NCBI RefSeq assembly: GCF_002127585.1 | Contig: NZ_NEGZ01000004.1 | Span: 76,732-140,731 of the forward strand | Direction: 5' to 3' | DNA length: 64,000 bases | Origin: Janthinobacterium sp. GW458P | GTDB lineage: Bacteria; Pseudomonadota; Gammaproteobacteria; Burkholderiales; Burkholderiaceae_D | In this document: positions 17,981 through 26,987 of the stretch, in pieces | Layout: each line of letters opens with the position of its first letter | Position numbering within the stretch: position 1 is the first letter of the stretch | The notes under the pieces: generated by a model | Told to the model about the DNA's origin: nothing | What the model saw: the letters and a program-made list of their open reading frames with translations, nothing else | Database searches by the model: none | Made by a program: the position numbers and the translations under genes

Positions 17981-18982
17981 ATGACCACCTACCAACGCAT
18001 CGTCCTCGCCGCGCGCCCCGCTTCCAACGAGGAAGTGCAGCCGGCACATTTTCGTCTGGAAACGAAAGACATTCCCGCCATCACGGATGGGCAATTGCTG
18101 GTACGCAACCAGTACCTGTCGCTCGACCCCTATATGCGCGGGCGCATGAGCGCCAATAAGAGCTATGCGGCGCCGCAGGCGCTCGATGAAACCATGATAG
18201 GCGGCACGGTGGGCGTGGTGCTGGAATCGAAGCATCCGAAGTTCGCCGCGGGCGACACGGTGGTGGGGACCCTGGGCTGGACGGAAGTGGCCGTGTCGGA
18301 CGGCACCATGCTGCGCAAGGTCGACACGACGCATATCCCCGCGTCCGCCTACCTGGGCGCCGTCGGCATGCCGGGCATGACGGCCTGGTATGGCCTGAAC
18401 CAGATCATGGCGCCAAAGGCGGGCGAAATGGTCGTCGTGTCGGCCGCCAGCGGCGCCGTCGGCAGCGTCGTCGGCCAGCTGGCCAAACTCAAGGGTTGCA
18501 GGGTCGTCGGCATCGCGGGCGGGGCGGAAAAATGCCGCTATGTCGTCGAGGAACTGGGTTTTGACGCCTGCGTCGACTACAAGGCGGGCAAGCTGGCGGC
18601 CGACCTGGAAGCGGCCACGCCGGACGGTATCGACGCCATCTTTGAAAACGTGGGCGGCGCCGTGTTCGATGCGGCCCTGGCCCGCACCAACGCGTTCGGC
18701 CGCGTGGCCGTGTGCGGCTGGATCGCCGGCTACAACGGCGAACCGACGCCGCTCGACAATGCCCGCCTGATCCTCACCAACCGCCTCACGGTGCGCGGCT
18801 TCATCGTGTCCGAACAGCCGGAATTCTGGCCGCAAGGACTGGCCGAGCTGGGCACCCTGGTGGCGTCGGGCAAGCTGAAGTTCCGCGAATCCGTGGCCGA
18901 GGGCCTGGCCAGCGCGCCCGACGCCTTCATCGGCCTGTTGAAGGGCCGTAATTTCGGCAAGCAACTGGTCAAGCTCGGCTGA
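17981..18982 (+). CDS. NADP-dependent oxidoreductase (MDR; CurA/leukotriene B4 dehydrogenase-like)
   Basis: A 333-residue zinc-free medium-chain reductase. The cofactor motif is AASGAVGSVVGQLAKLKG, followed by the PTGR-type GIAGGAEKC, whose basic neighbours suit NADPH. LDPYMRGRM near residue 50 and GMPGMTAWYGL are characteristic of the CurA/PTGR group, which reduces alpha,beta-unsaturated ketones and alkenals. A detoxification role is likely, but the substrate is unknown. Confidence 0.9.
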   Translation: MTTYQRIVLAARPASNEEVQPAHFRLETKDIPAITDGQLLVRNQYLSLDPYMRGRMSANKSYAAPQALDETMIGGTVGVVLESKHPKFAAGDTVVGTLGWTEVAVSDGTMLRKVDTTHIPASAYLGAVGMPGMTAWYGLNQIMAPKAGEMVVVSAASGAVGSVVGQLAKLKGCRVVGIAGGAEKCRYVVEELGFDACVDYKAGKLAADLEAATPDGIDAIFENVGGAVFDAALARTNAFGRVAVCGWIAGYNGEPTPLDNARLILTNRLTVRGFIVSEQPEFWPQGLAELGTLVASGKLKFRESVAEGLASAPDAFIGLLKGRNFGKQLVKLG

Positions 18983-19042
18983 TCTCGCCGAGGAAAGGCG
19001 GGCCGTGCGACAATTGCGGCCTGTCTCCTTTTACATTACACC

Positions 19043-19468
19043 ATGACCAAGCACACCATCCGTCTCGGCGACTGGGCCACCCTGGGCCCTGACGCCACCG
19101 CCATCCGCTTTGAAGTTTTCGTCGATGAACAGAAAGTGCCGGCCGAGATCGAACTCGACGATATGGATGCCGTCTGCCTGCACGCCGTCGCCTATGACGA
19201 CGCCGGCCAAGCCATCGGCACGGGCCGGCTATTGCCGGACGGACACATCGGCCGCATGGCCGTGCGCCAGCCGGGCCGCGGCACGGGCGTGGGCGGCGCC
19301 ATTTTGACCTTGCTGATGGACAAGGCGCGCGAACGTGGTGACCTGGCGGTGATGCTGAACGCGCAAACCGTGGCCGCGCCATTCTATGCGCGCCACGGTT
19401 TCGTGCAGCAGGGGGAACAATTTGAAGAGGCGGGGATTGCGCATGTGGAGATGCGGCTGCAGTTTTAA
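19043..19468 (+). CDS. GNAT family N-acetyltransferase
   Basis: A 141-residue acetyltransferase resembling the ElaA/YjcF type (RFEVFVDEQKVPAEIELDDMD near the start). The acetyl-CoA loop is seen in IGRMAVRQPGRGTGVGGAIL, where Q/RxxGxG/A is preserved. It ends before a GGGGTC-type palindrome. The acceptor is unknown. Confidence 0.88.
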   Translation: MTKHTIRLGDWATLGPDATAIRFEVFVDEQKVPAEIELDDMDAVCLHAVAYDDAGQAIGTGRLLPDGHIGRMAVRQPGRGTGVGGAILTLLMDKARERGDLAVMLNAQTVAAPFYARHGFVQQGEQFEEAGIAHVEMRLQF

Positions 19469-19491
19469 GCGTTAACCCAGGAGCAAGGACT

Positions 19492-19519
19492 GGGGTCGGA
19501 CCCTACAGGGTCCGACCCC
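19492..19519. repeat. GGGGTC-type palindrome, copy 1
   Basis: GGGGTCGGACCCT and AGGGTCCGACCCC form perfect 13-bp arms around AC, between the convergent GNAT and ABC-permease genes. Copies 2 and 3 are at 26951 and 40879. A strong hairpin in either strand; it lacks a T-run, so it is more REP-like than a classical terminator. Confidence 0.8.
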
Positions 19520-19540
19520 GGCAGTTCATGGGTTTAGGGT

Positions 19541-20554
19541 TTAATTCTGCGCGTGCGACTGGCGCCATTTATCCAGGATCACGGCCAGCACGATCACGAC
19601 ACCTTTCGCCACATACTGCCAGAACGACGACAGCCCCAAAATCGTCAAGCCATTGTTCATCACGCCGATGATCAGGGCGCCGATGACGGTGCCCCAGACG
19701 GAACCGACGCCGCCCATCAGGCTCGTGCCGCCGAGCACGACGGCCGCGATGGCATCGAGTTCATAACCGGTACCCCAGTTGCCGTTGGCGGCATACAAAC
19801 GGCTGGCCGACATGGCGCCGCCCAGGCCCGCGAACAGGCCGCTGATGGTGTAGACAAACATCAGCACGAGGCCGACCTTGATCCCCGTCAAACGCGCCGC
19901 CTGGATATTGCCGCCCACGGCGTAGATATGCAGGCCCAGGGTCGTCTTGCGCAAGATAAACCAGGTCAGCAGCACGACGGCGGCCGCCAGCCAGATCAGC
20001 CAGGGCACGGCCAGGAAGCTGCCGTTGCCCATCCATTCGAAGCTGGGGATTTCCGTGTTCAGCACGCTGGTGCCGTCGGCCAGCAGATAGGCCGCGCCGC
20101 GCAGGGCCGTCATGGTGCCCAGGGTCACGACGAACGGGTTCAGGCCGACGAGGGCGACGAGCACGCCATTGAGCGCGCCCAGCAGCAGGCCGACGATGAG
20201 GAAGGCAGGGATTGAAAAGCCGGCGAACTGGGCCGACAAGGACATCAGCATGCCCGCCACGGCCGAGACGGCCAGCACGGAGCCGACCGATAAATCGATG
20301 CCGCTGGTCAGAATGACGAAGGTCATGCCCGAGGCCAGCACGATATTGATCGACACCTGGCGGAAGATGTTCATGGTGTTGTTGCTCGTCATGAACGTGG
20401 ACGTGCCGTCGGCCGAGAAATACACGGTCAGGCCGTACATGGCCAGGTACAGCACGACCAGCACGGGCAGCATGCCCAGGCGGCGCATCAGGTTCGAGGC
20501 ATTGAAAGGTTCGCCGGCGCGCGGGGCGCCGCGGGTGGTACTAGTTGTCATCAT
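19541..20554 (-). CDS. Sugar ABC transporter permease (RbsC family)
   Basis: A 337-residue inner-membrane permease with about eight to ten hydrophobic segments. The family signature ILTSGIDLSVGSVLAVSA lies near residues 80-97, and GTxxGALIIGVMNNGL near the end matches RbsC/XylH relatives. The N-terminus (about 1-25) is cytoplasmic. It is the last gene of the lacI-xylB-tal-ABC operon, separated from the ATPase gene by a 170-bp spacer that is largely an inverted repeat. Confidence 0.93.
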   Translation of the reverse strand: MMTTSTTRGAPRAGEPFNASNLMRRLGMLPVLVVLYLAMYGLTVYFSADGTSTFMTSNNTMNIFRQVSINIVLASGMTFVILTSGIDLSVGSVLAVSAVAGMLMSLSAQFAGFSIPAFLIVGLLLGALNGVLVALVGLNPFVVTLGTMTALRGAAYLLADGTSVLNTEIPSFEWMGNGSFLAVPWLIWLAAAVVLLTWFILRKTTLGLHIYAVGGNIQAARLTGIKVGLVLMFVYTISGLFAGLGGAMSASRLYAANGNWGTGYELDAIAAVVLGGTSLMGGVGSVWGTVIGALIIGVMNNGLTILGLSSFWQYVAKGVVIVLAVILDKWRQSHAQN

Positions 20555-20588
20555 GAGTCTCCTGAATGATTATTTAAGGCGTATTCTT

Positions 20589-20726
20589 AAAACGCCTAAC
20601 AAAACCGCAGCGAGCGGATGTGGGTTGTGGTTGAGACGCGGAACTGTGCGAAGCACGGGGACGCCGAGTCAGTGAGCATCGGAAACCGCGACCCGCGACG
20701 CGCAGTAGGTTTTGATAGGTGTTTTT
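20589..20726. repeat. Long imperfect inverted repeat inside the ABC operon
   Basis: The left arm 20589-20606 (AAAACGCCTAACAAAACC) pairs with the right arm 20708-20726 with two mismatches and one indel. The next inner segments also pair if G-U pairs are allowed (GTGGGTTGTGGTT against CGCGGGTCGCGGTT), and a small hairpin GTGCGAAGCAC lies at the apex. The right arm overlaps the last codon of the ATPase gene. It resembles a small MITE-like or BIME-like element. In RNA it would form a long stem between the two cistrons. Confidence 0.65.
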
Positions 20727-22224
20727 AGGCCGCTTCCAGCTGGGTGGCGTAGGCGAGGATGTTTTCCTGCGTGATATCGTCGCCCGTCACTTCGCCCGTC
20801 AGCCGTCCTTCGCACATCACCATCACGCGGTCGCAGATGCCGACCAGCTCGGCCAGTTCGCTGGAAATGCACAGTACGGCCGTGCCCGCGTCCGCCAGCT
20901 GGTGGATGATCTTGTAGATTTCGCTTTTCGCGCCCACGTCCACGCCCCGCGTCGGTTCGTCGAGGATGAGGACCTTGGGGGCGATGGCCAGCCAGCGCGC
21001 CAGCAGGACTTTCTGCTGGTTGCCGCCAGACAATCCCCCCACGATGCCGTCCGGCCCCGAGACCTTGACGTTGAGGTTGGCAATCGCCTCGCGCGTGAGC
21101 TGCGTCAGGGCGCCACGGTTGACCACGCCCGCCGTGGAATGCTTTGAAAGTATGTTCATCGACATGTTTTCCATGGCCGACAACTGCATGAACAAGCCCA
21201 GGCTCTTGCGGTCTTCCGGCAGATAGCCGATGCCGTGGCGTATCGCCGCCAGCGGCCGCTGGATGTGCACTTCCTGGCCGTCGAGCCACACTTGTCCCGA
21301 TGCTTTCTTGTCGGCGCCAAAGATCAGCCGCGCCAGTTCCGTGCGGCCCGCGCCCACGAGTCCCGCCAGGCCCGTCACTTCGCCCGCATGCAGGGCGAAC
21401 GAGGCGGGTTTGACCTTGCCGCCGCCCACGTTTTCCACGCGCAGGCGCTCGGCGCCCCGCGTGCTGCGGCGCTGGTGCGAATAGAAGTCGTCGGCGGGAC
21501 GGCCCACCATCATTTGCACGACTTTCTTTTGATCCAGCTCATCCTTGCCCAGTTCGCCCACATAGGCGCCGTCGCGCAGCACCGTGATGCGGCGCGCCAG
21601 GCGTTCCACCTCGGCCATGCGGTGGCTGATGTAGAGCACGGCCAGGCCCTTGTCGCGCTGTTCTTCGATGATGCGGAACAATTGTTCGGTTTCCCGGTCG
21701 GACAGGGCGGCAGTGGGCTCGTCCATGATCAGGATGCGGCTTTCGTGCACGAGGGCGCGGGCGATTTCCACCTGCTGCTGCTCGGCGATCGACAGGGTAG
21801 CCACCATGGTGTCGGCGTCGAAGCGGGAACCGAGGTCGGCCAGGATGGCGTTCGTGCGCGCGCGCATTTCGCCGCCCTTGACGGTCCAGAACGGTCCTTG
21901 CGGCTCGCTGCCCATGAAGACGTTCTGCGCCACCGTCATGTTCTTGGCCACGCTCAGTTCCTGGTAGATCAGGTTGATGCCCAGGGCGCGGGCCTCGCCC
22001 GGGTTGCGGATGCGGATTGGCTTGCCGTCGAGAATGATTTCACCGGCGTCCGGCGTGTACACGCCCGAGAGGATCTTCATCAGGGTGCTCTTGCCGGCGC
22101 CGTTTTCGCCCATCACGGCATGGATTTCGCCGCTGCGCACCGTCAGGTGCACGCCGCGCAGCGCGCGCGTGGCGCCGAAGCGCTTCTCGATGCCGCGCAT
22201 TTCAAAAATAATATCGTCGCTCAT
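20725..22224 (-). CDS. Sugar ABC transporter ATP-binding protein (RbsA/MglA family)
   Basis: A 499-residue protein with two fused ATPase domains. The first has Walker A GENGAGKSTLMK, signature LSIAEQQQVEIARA and Walker B ILIMDEPTAALS. The second has the degenerate Walker A GLVGAGRTELAR usual in this family, signature LSGGNQQKVLLARWLA and Walker B VLILDEPTRGVDVG. It powers a monosaccharide importer with the adjacent permease and binding protein. The spacing from the binding-protein gene is 77 bp. Confidence 0.95.
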   Translation of the reverse strand: MSDDIIFEMRGIEKRFGATRALRGVHLTVRSGEIHAVMGENGAGKSTLMKILSGVYTPDAGEIILDGKPIRIRNPGEARALGINLIYQELSVAKNMTVAQNVFMGSEPQGPFWTVKGGEMRARTNAILADLGSRFDADTMVATLSIAEQQQVEIARALVHESRILIMDEPTAALSDRETEQLFRIIEEQRDKGLAVLYISHRMAEVERLARRITVLRDGAYVGELGKDELDQKKVVQMMVGRPADDFYSHQRRSTRGAERLRVENVGGGKVKPASFALHAGEVTGLAGLVGAGRTELARLIFGADKKASGQVWLDGQEVHIQRPLAAIRHGIGYLPEDRKSLGLFMQLSAMENMSMNILSKHSTAGVVNRGALTQLTREAIANLNVKVSGPDGIVGGLSGGNQQKVLLARWLAIAPKVLILDEPTRGVDVGAKSEIYKIIHQLADAGTAVLCISSELAELVGICDRVMVMCEGRLTGEVTGDDITQENILAYATQLEAA

Positions 22225-22301
22225 GACTGTCCTTCCTTGCTGGTGAAACTGGCGCCGCCTGCCAACTGGCTGGCGGCGCCGCGTGGTTCAGGTCAGGCAG
22301 A

Positions 22302-23237
22302 TCAGTTCTTCACCCAGCCCGTGTAGGTGGCGACGTTTTCCTTGGTGATGGCCGGGGTCGGCAACAGCACCATGGTCTGTTTCGGCGTGCGGCCGTTCAT
22401 GATGTCGTAGCCCATCTGCACGGCGTCCGTTGCCATGCGGTAAGGGTTTTGCGCCGAGGTGGCGGCAAACAGGCCGGCCTTGTTCTTCAGGGCGTTCTGG
22501 CCGTCCGGCGCGCCATCGACGGCCGTGATCAGTTTGACGTCCGTGCGCTTCGATTGCTTGATCGCCAGTTCGGCGCCGATGCCGGTCGGATCGTTGATGG
22601 CGAACACGGCGTCGATCTTCGGATGGGCCGTCAGCAAATTCGACATCACGGTCATGCCGCCGTCGCGGCTGCCGCCCGCGTTCTGGTTGTCGGACAGGAT
22701 TTTTATGTCCTTGAAGGCGGCCAGGGTTTTCTTGCAGCCGTTGACGCGGTCGATCACGGAGGTGACGGGCGGCCCGTTGAGGATCACCACATTGCCCTTG
22801 CCGCCGATCTGCTTGGCCAGGTAGGCGCACGAGACGTCGCCGGCCATGGTGTTGTCGGACATCACGGTGGCCGAAGCGCCCACGGCGCCCACGTCGACGG
22901 CGATCACGACCACGCCCGCATTGCGCGCCTTCTTGATGGCCGGGGCGATGCCCTTGGAGTCGACGGCGTTCAGGATGATGATGTCGGTCTTGTTGGCGAT
23001 GAAATTCTCGATCTGGTCCACCTGGGTGTTCAGGTCATACTTGCTGGAAACAGTCGTGACTTTCACGCCGGGGCCACCGAGCTTTTTCGCGCTTTCTTCC
23101 GCGCCGCGGCCAATCGCCACGAAAAACGGGTTGGCCAGGTCGCCCACGCTCACGCCGATCGATTTGAGCGGTTTATCGGCGGCAAAGGCGCCGCAGGCGG
23201 CGGACAGCAGCAGGGTGGCGGTAATGACTTTTTTCAT
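22302..23237 (-). CDS. Sugar ABC transporter substrate-binding protein
   Basis: A 311-residue periplasmic binding protein with signal peptide MKKVITATLLLSAACGAFA cleaved before ADKPLKS. It then shows the type-I fold of the RbsB family (SIGVSVGDLANPFFVAIGRGAEESAKKLGG). TGIGAELAIKQS and VDGAPDGQNALKN resemble relatives binding ribose, xylose or fructose. The ATG is preceded by GGAGATCCTC. The ligand is unresolved; the operon partners suggest a pentose, pentitol or ketose. Confidence 0.92.
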   Translation of the reverse strand: MKKVITATLLLSAACGAFAADKPLKSIGVSVGDLANPFFVAIGRGAEESAKKLGGPGVKVTTVSSKYDLNTQVDQIENFIANKTDIIILNAVDSKGIAPAIKKARNAGVVVIAVDVGAVGASATVMSDNTMAGDVSCAYLAKQIGGKGNVVILNGPPVTSVIDRVNGCKKTLAAFKDIKILSDNQNAGGSRDGGMTVMSNLLTAHPKIDAVFAINDPTGIGAELAIKQSKRTDVKLITAVDGAPDGQNALKNKAGLFAATSAQNPYRMATDAVQMGYDIMNGRTPKQTMVLLPTPAITKENVATYTGWVKN

Positions 23238-23300
23238 GAGGATCTCCAAGGGTTTTTATTGTAAAAACGACTGTGCTACGGGTAAAAACTTTGTTATTCG

Positions 23301-24251
23301 TTAATGATTACGCAATTTCTCGATCATGGCATCGAGCTTGCCCGCATCGACGGCAAAGCCGCGTATGCCTTCGGCCAGCTTTTCGGTGGCCATGGCATCG
23401 TCGTTCAGGGCGTAGCGGAAGGCCGCTTCGTCATAGCTGACGGCCGGCTGCGCCGCGCCCAGGTCAGCGCCCAGCGCGCGCTCGAACGGCGCATCCAGCG
23501 CTTCGAGCTTGGCCAGCAAGTCCGGGCTGATGGTCAGCAAGTCGCAGCCGGACAAGGCCGTGATCTGCCCCACGTTGCGGAAGCTGGCGCCCATCACTTG
23601 CGTGGCGATGCCATGTTGCTTGTAGTAATTAAAGATGCGCGTGACGGACTGCACGCCTGGATCGTTGGACAGGCTGCGCGCCGCTTCGTCCCATGCCGCG
23701 CCCAGCGATTTTTTATGCCAGTCGTAGATGCGGCCCACGAACGGCGAAATCAGCCGCACCTTCGCGTCGGCGCAGGCGACGGCCTGGCAAAACGCGAACA
23801 GCAGGGTAAGGTTGCAAAAAATGCCATCTTTTTCCAGTTCGCGCGCGGCCTCGATGCCTTCCCAGGTGGCGGCGACCTTGATCAGCACGCGCTCGCGTTT
23901 TACTCCAGCCTGCTCGTACAGGGCGATCAGGCGGCGTCCGCGGGCCACGGTGGCGTCGCGGTCAAAGCTCAAACGGGCATCGACTTCCGTCGAGACGCGC
24001 CCCGGCACGACTTTTAATATCTCCAGGCCGAAGCGCACCAGCACCTGGTCGACGATATCGTCGAGCGCGGCATTCTTGTGGGCGGCGACCGTGCTTTCCA
24101 GCAAGGGCGCGTAATCGGGCTGCAGCACGGCCTTTAAAATCAGCGACGGATTGGTGGTGGCGTCCTGCGGCGCGAAGCGGGCCAGTTGCAAAAAGTCGCC
24201 CGTGTCGGCGACGACGGTGCTGGTTTGCTTCAGTTGTTGCAGCTGATTCAT
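23301..24251 (-). CDS. tal: Transaldolase
   Basis: A 316-residue type-I transaldolase moving a dihydroxyacetone unit between sugar phosphates. The Schiff-base lysine is K125 in [11 protein letters not shown], and D16 and the N/E residues around TTNPSL match Tal[14 protein letters not shown] and [10 protein letters not shown] are conserved. It starts 2 bp after the xylulokinase stop, so it is tightly co-translated. It channels xylulose-5-P products into glycolysis after transketolase action. Confidence 0.96.
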   Translation of the reverse strand: MNQLQQLKQTSTVVADTGDFLQLARFAPQDATTNPSLILKAVLQPDYAPLLESTVAAHKNAALDDIVDQVLVRFGLEILKVVPGRVSTEVDARLSFDRDATVARGRRLIALYEQAGVKRERVLIKVAATWEGIEAARELEKDGIFCNLTLLFAFCQAVACADAKVRLISPFVGRIYDWHKKSLGAAWDEAARSLSNDPGVQSVTRIFNYYKQHGIATQVMGASFRNVGQITALSGCDLLTISPDLLAKLEALDAPFERALGADLGAAQPAVSYDEAAFRYALNDDAMATEKLAEGIRGFAVDAGKLDAMIEKLRNH

Positions 24252-24253
24252 TA

Positions 24254-25750
24254 CTATTCCTTCTCACTGAGTTGGTGCAGGGCTTGCACGGCGGGAAACA
24301 GGCTACGGTAGCGGCCGTAACGGATGCCCAAGGCTGCGCCGTGCGCGGCGTCGGGCTGGAAAACGTTGTTAATGGGCAATCCCTGCGTCAGCAGGCTGGC
24401 GTCGCCGATGGCGGCAAAGCCCAGCTTGGCCGCACCGAGGCTGGCCGACAGTTCGCTGTTGTGCAGGGTGCGCATCTCGCGTCCCAGCACATTGGCCAGC
24501 AGCTGCGCCCAGTACTGGCTGCGCGCGCCGCCGCCCACCAGCATGCAGTGGGGAATCAGCGCGCCCGTCGACGTGACGGCGGCCATGGCGTCGCGCAAGG
24601 CGAAGGCCACGCCTTCGAGCACGGCGTAGCCGAGCTGCGCCGGCGTGCTGTCGTGGCCCAGCTGCAAAAAGGCGCCGCGCACCTGCGGGTCGTTGTGCGG
24701 CGTGCGCTCGCCCGACAGGTAGGGCAGGAACAGCGGCGCCGATGGCGCGATGACAGTGTCGAGCGGCAGGGCGTTTTCCACCAGCGCCAGCAGGGCTGCC
24801 TCGTCGGGCTGGCCCAGCACGCCAGTGGCCCAGCGCAGACAGCTGGCGCCGGAGAGAATCGCGCCCATCGCATACCAGCGGCCGGGCAGGGCGTGGCAAA
24901 AGCTGTGCACGCCGCCGGCCGGATTGCCCAGCGGCGTTTCCGTCACGGAAACGATGGCGGCGCTGGTGCCCAGCGAAATAAAGCTGTCGCCGCCGTTGAC
25001 GGCGCCGATGCCCACGGCCGAGACCGGGTTATCGCCGCCGCCGGCGGCCACCACCACGTCCATGGGCAAGCCCAGCTGATCGGCGACGGCGGCCCGCACG
25101 GTGCCCGTGGCCGCGTCGCCTTCGGCCAGCGCCGGCAGCTGGTCGAGCCGCAAGCCGCAGGCGGCCACCATGGGCGGGAACCAGGCGCGGGCGGCCTCGT
25201 CCAGCCACAAGGTGCCGGCCGCGTCGGACATGTCCGTCAGCTTGATCCCCGTCAACTGCAGGCGCAGATAGTCTTTCGGCGACAGCAGGCAGGCGATGGC
25301 GGCAAACGCGGCCGGTTCATGCTTTTGCAGCCACAGCAGTTTCGGCGCCGTCAGGCCCGCCATCGGCAGGCTGCCCGTCACGTCCGCGTAGGCGCGATAG
25401 TCGCGCGCCAGGGCGGCCGCTTCGGCATCGGCGCGCGCGTCGTTCCACAGGATGGCGGGGCGGATCACCTTGTCATTGCTGTCTAGCAGCACGGCGCCGT
25501 GCATCTGGCCCGACAGGCCGATGCAGGCGACGTGCGCGTAGTCCTGCGGCCAGGCGGCGCGCAGCTGGCCCAGCGCCTGGACGCAGGCGGCCCACCAGTC
25601 CTGCGGCGACTGTTCGGACCAGCCCGGCCGCGGGCGGCTGGTGTCGATGCGCACGGAAGCCTGGCCGCGCACGGCGCCGCTGCCGTCCATCAGCACGGTT
25701 TTCAGTTCGGAGGTACCGAGGTCGATACCGAGGGAAATGGCTGGATGCAT
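24254..25750 (-). CDS. xylB: Xylulokinase-type FGGY kinase
   Basis: A 498-residue FGGY-family kinase that would phosphorylate D-xylulose or a related ketose. The N-terminal ATPase strand is [17 protein letters not shown] and the sugar-contact loop is [11 protein letters not shown]. The catalytic Asp sits in [14 protein letters not shown] and the ATP-binding region in [27 protein letters not shown] matches XylB. No xylose isomerase or pentitol dehydrogenase is linked, so the true substrate could be xylulose made elsewhere, a pentulose taken up directly, or another sugar. It lies 19 bp after the lacI-type gene. Confidence 0.92.
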   Translation of the reverse strand: MHPAISLGIDLGTSELKTVLMDGSGAVRGQASVRIDTSRPRPGWSEQSPQDWWAACVQALGQLRAAWPQDYAHVACIGLSGQMHGAVLLDSNDKVIRPAILWNDARADAEAAALARDYRAYADVTGSLPMAGLTAPKLLWLQKHEPAAFAAIACLLSPKDYLRLQLTGIKLTDMSDAAGTLWLDEAARAWFPPMVAACGLRLDQLPALAEGDAATGTVRAAVADQLGLPMDVVVAAGGGDNPVSAVGIGAVNGGDSFISLGTSAAIVSVTETPLGNPAGGVHSFCHALPGRWYAMGAILSGASCLRWATGVLGQPDEAALLALVENALPLDTVIAPSAPLFLPYLSGERTPHNDPQVRGAFLQLGHDSTPAQLGYAVLEGVAFALRDAMAAVTSTGALIPHCMLVGGGARSQYWAQLLANVLGREMRTLHNSELSASLGAAKLGFAAIGDASLLTQGLPINNVFQPDAAHGAALGIRYGRYRSLFPAVQALHQLSEKE

Positions 25751-25769
25751 GTGTATTTACGGTAAAAGG

Positions 25770-26777
25770 TCAGGGGCAGCCGCAGGAATTGCGCACGCGC
25801 AAGGTCGGCGACAAACGCTGCACGTGCCGGGCGCGGCCCGGGTTGGCGATGCGTTCGATCAGCAGGTCGACGGCCCTGGCGCCCAGCTCTTCGAGCGGCT
25901 GGGCCATCACGGTCAGGCGGGGGCTGAAGTAATCGGCCCAGTCGAAATCATCGAAGCCGGCCAGCGCGACGTCTTGCGGTACCGCAATGTGCGCGTCGCG
26001 CAAGGCGTGCATGGTGCCGATGGTCATCAGGTTATTGCCGGCCACGATGGCCGTCGGGCGCTGTCCGGCGGGCAGGGCCAGCAGCTCGCGCGTGGCCGCG
26101 CCGCTGCGCTCGAGGTTCGAGTCGCCCGAGCGCAGCAGGTCCGGGTCAAAGACGATATCGGCGCGCTGCAGGGCCAGGCGGTAGCCGTCGATGCGCTCGT
26201 CCGTCGTCGACAGGCCCGGTGCGCCGCTGATGAAACCGATGCGGCGGTGGCCGTGGGCCGCGATCAGATGGCTGACCAGTTCGGCCGTCGCCTCGCTGTT
26301 TTCCACGCCCACCTGGTCGAATGGCTGGGGCGACATGCGGTCAACCAGCACGGAAGCGATCTTGTTGCTGTTTAAATAGTCGAGGGCGCGGTTGTGCGCA
26401 TCGCCGGACGGCGCCAGCACGATGCCGTCGACCCGGCGCTGGTGCAGGTTCTGCACTACCTTGAGTTCCTGTTCCGGATCGTCATGCGTATCGGAAAACA
26501 GCATCATCAGGCCGTGGCGCGTGCAGGCGGCCTCGATGGCGCGCACGGTTTCGCTGAAGTAATGATTGGTGAACGCGGAAATGGCCACGCCGATGGTGCC
26601 CGACGAGGAGCCGGCCAGCGCGCGCGCCAGCATGTTCGGCACGTAGCCGATCTGCTGCATGGCCGCGTTGACGGCGGCGACGGTTTTCGGGCTGACCTTG
26701 CGGGTGCCGTTGAGTACGTGCGAGACGGTCGACAGCGATACGTCCGCCGCCCGCGCTACATCTTCCATGGTGGCCAT
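25770..26777 (-). CDS. LacI-family transcriptional regulator of the sugar operon
   Basis: A 335-residue repressor. The HTH is TMEDVARAADVSLSTVSHVLNG and the hinge helix KVSPKTVAAVNAAMQ, followed by a periplasmic-binding-like effector domain (about 60-335). The ATG at 26777 follows AGGAGACACC; a longer frame upstream is not supported. It is the first gene of the operon, and palindromic candidate operators lie 80-130 bp upstream, suggesting autoregulation with the sugar or its phosphate as inducer. Confidence 0.93.
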   Translation of the reverse strand: MATMEDVARAADVSLSTVSHVLNGTRKVSPKTVAAVNAAMQQIGYVPNMLARALAGSSSGTIGVAISAFTNHYFSETVRAIEAACTRHGLMMLFSDTHDDPEQELKVVQNLHQRRVDGIVLAPSGDAHNRALDYLNSNKIASVLVDRMSPQPFDQVGVENSEATAELVSHLIAAHGHRRIGFISGAPGLSTTDERIDGYRLALQRADIVFDPDLLRSGDSNLERSGAATRELLALPAGQRPTAIVAGNNLMTIGTMHALRDAHIAVPQDVALAGFDDFDWADYFSPRLTVMAQPLEELGARAVDLLIERIANPGRARHVQRLSPTLRVRNSCGCP

Positions 26778-26857
26778 GGTGTCTCCTGATGGTTTTATTC
26801 TTATTGTGTGCTGCGATGGGGTGCGGCTGTGTCGCCGCGTTGGATTCCATCGTAAAC

Positions 26858-26889
26858 AAAAGAAAGCGCTTGCGCAAGCGCTTTCTTTT
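26858..26889. promoter_or_regulatory. 32-bp perfect palindrome, candidate LacI-type operator
   Basis: The left half is AAAAGAAAGCGCTTGC and the right half is its exact reverse complement. It contains two GAAAGCGCTT half-sites, and the core AAGCGC/GCGCTT with central CG fits LacI-family operators. On the plus strand it is followed by more T residues, so it could also act as a hairpin. Placement upstream of the LacI-type gene favours an operator. Confidence 0.7.
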
Positions 26890-26896
26890 TTTGCGC

Positions 26897-26908
26897 GCAA
26901 ACGTTTTA
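26897..26908. promoter_or_regulatory. Second candidate LacI-type operator
   Basis: GCAAACGTTTTA contains the 8-bp palindrome AAACGTTT with central CG, close to the RbsR/PurR consensus core. It lies 8 bp beyond the 32-bp palindrome, so the two could bind a tetrameric or looped regulator. Confidence 0.4.
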
Positions 26909-26950
26909 AAGCGTCATGGGATGGTCATGCGGAGGCAGCAGTGGCGGTGT

Positions 26951-26981
26951 CCGGGGTCTGACCCGGCGGGTCAGACCCCGG
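26951..26981. repeat. GGGGTC-type palindrome, copy 2
   Basis: CCGGGGTCTGACCC and GGGTCAGACCCCGG form perfect 14-bp arms around GGC, just after the NRDE gene stop and ahead of the sugar-operon control region. It differs from copy 1 by a paired change (G-C in copy 1, T-A here), so the hairpin is preserved. Confidence 0.8.
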
Positions 26982-26987
26982 AGCGGT

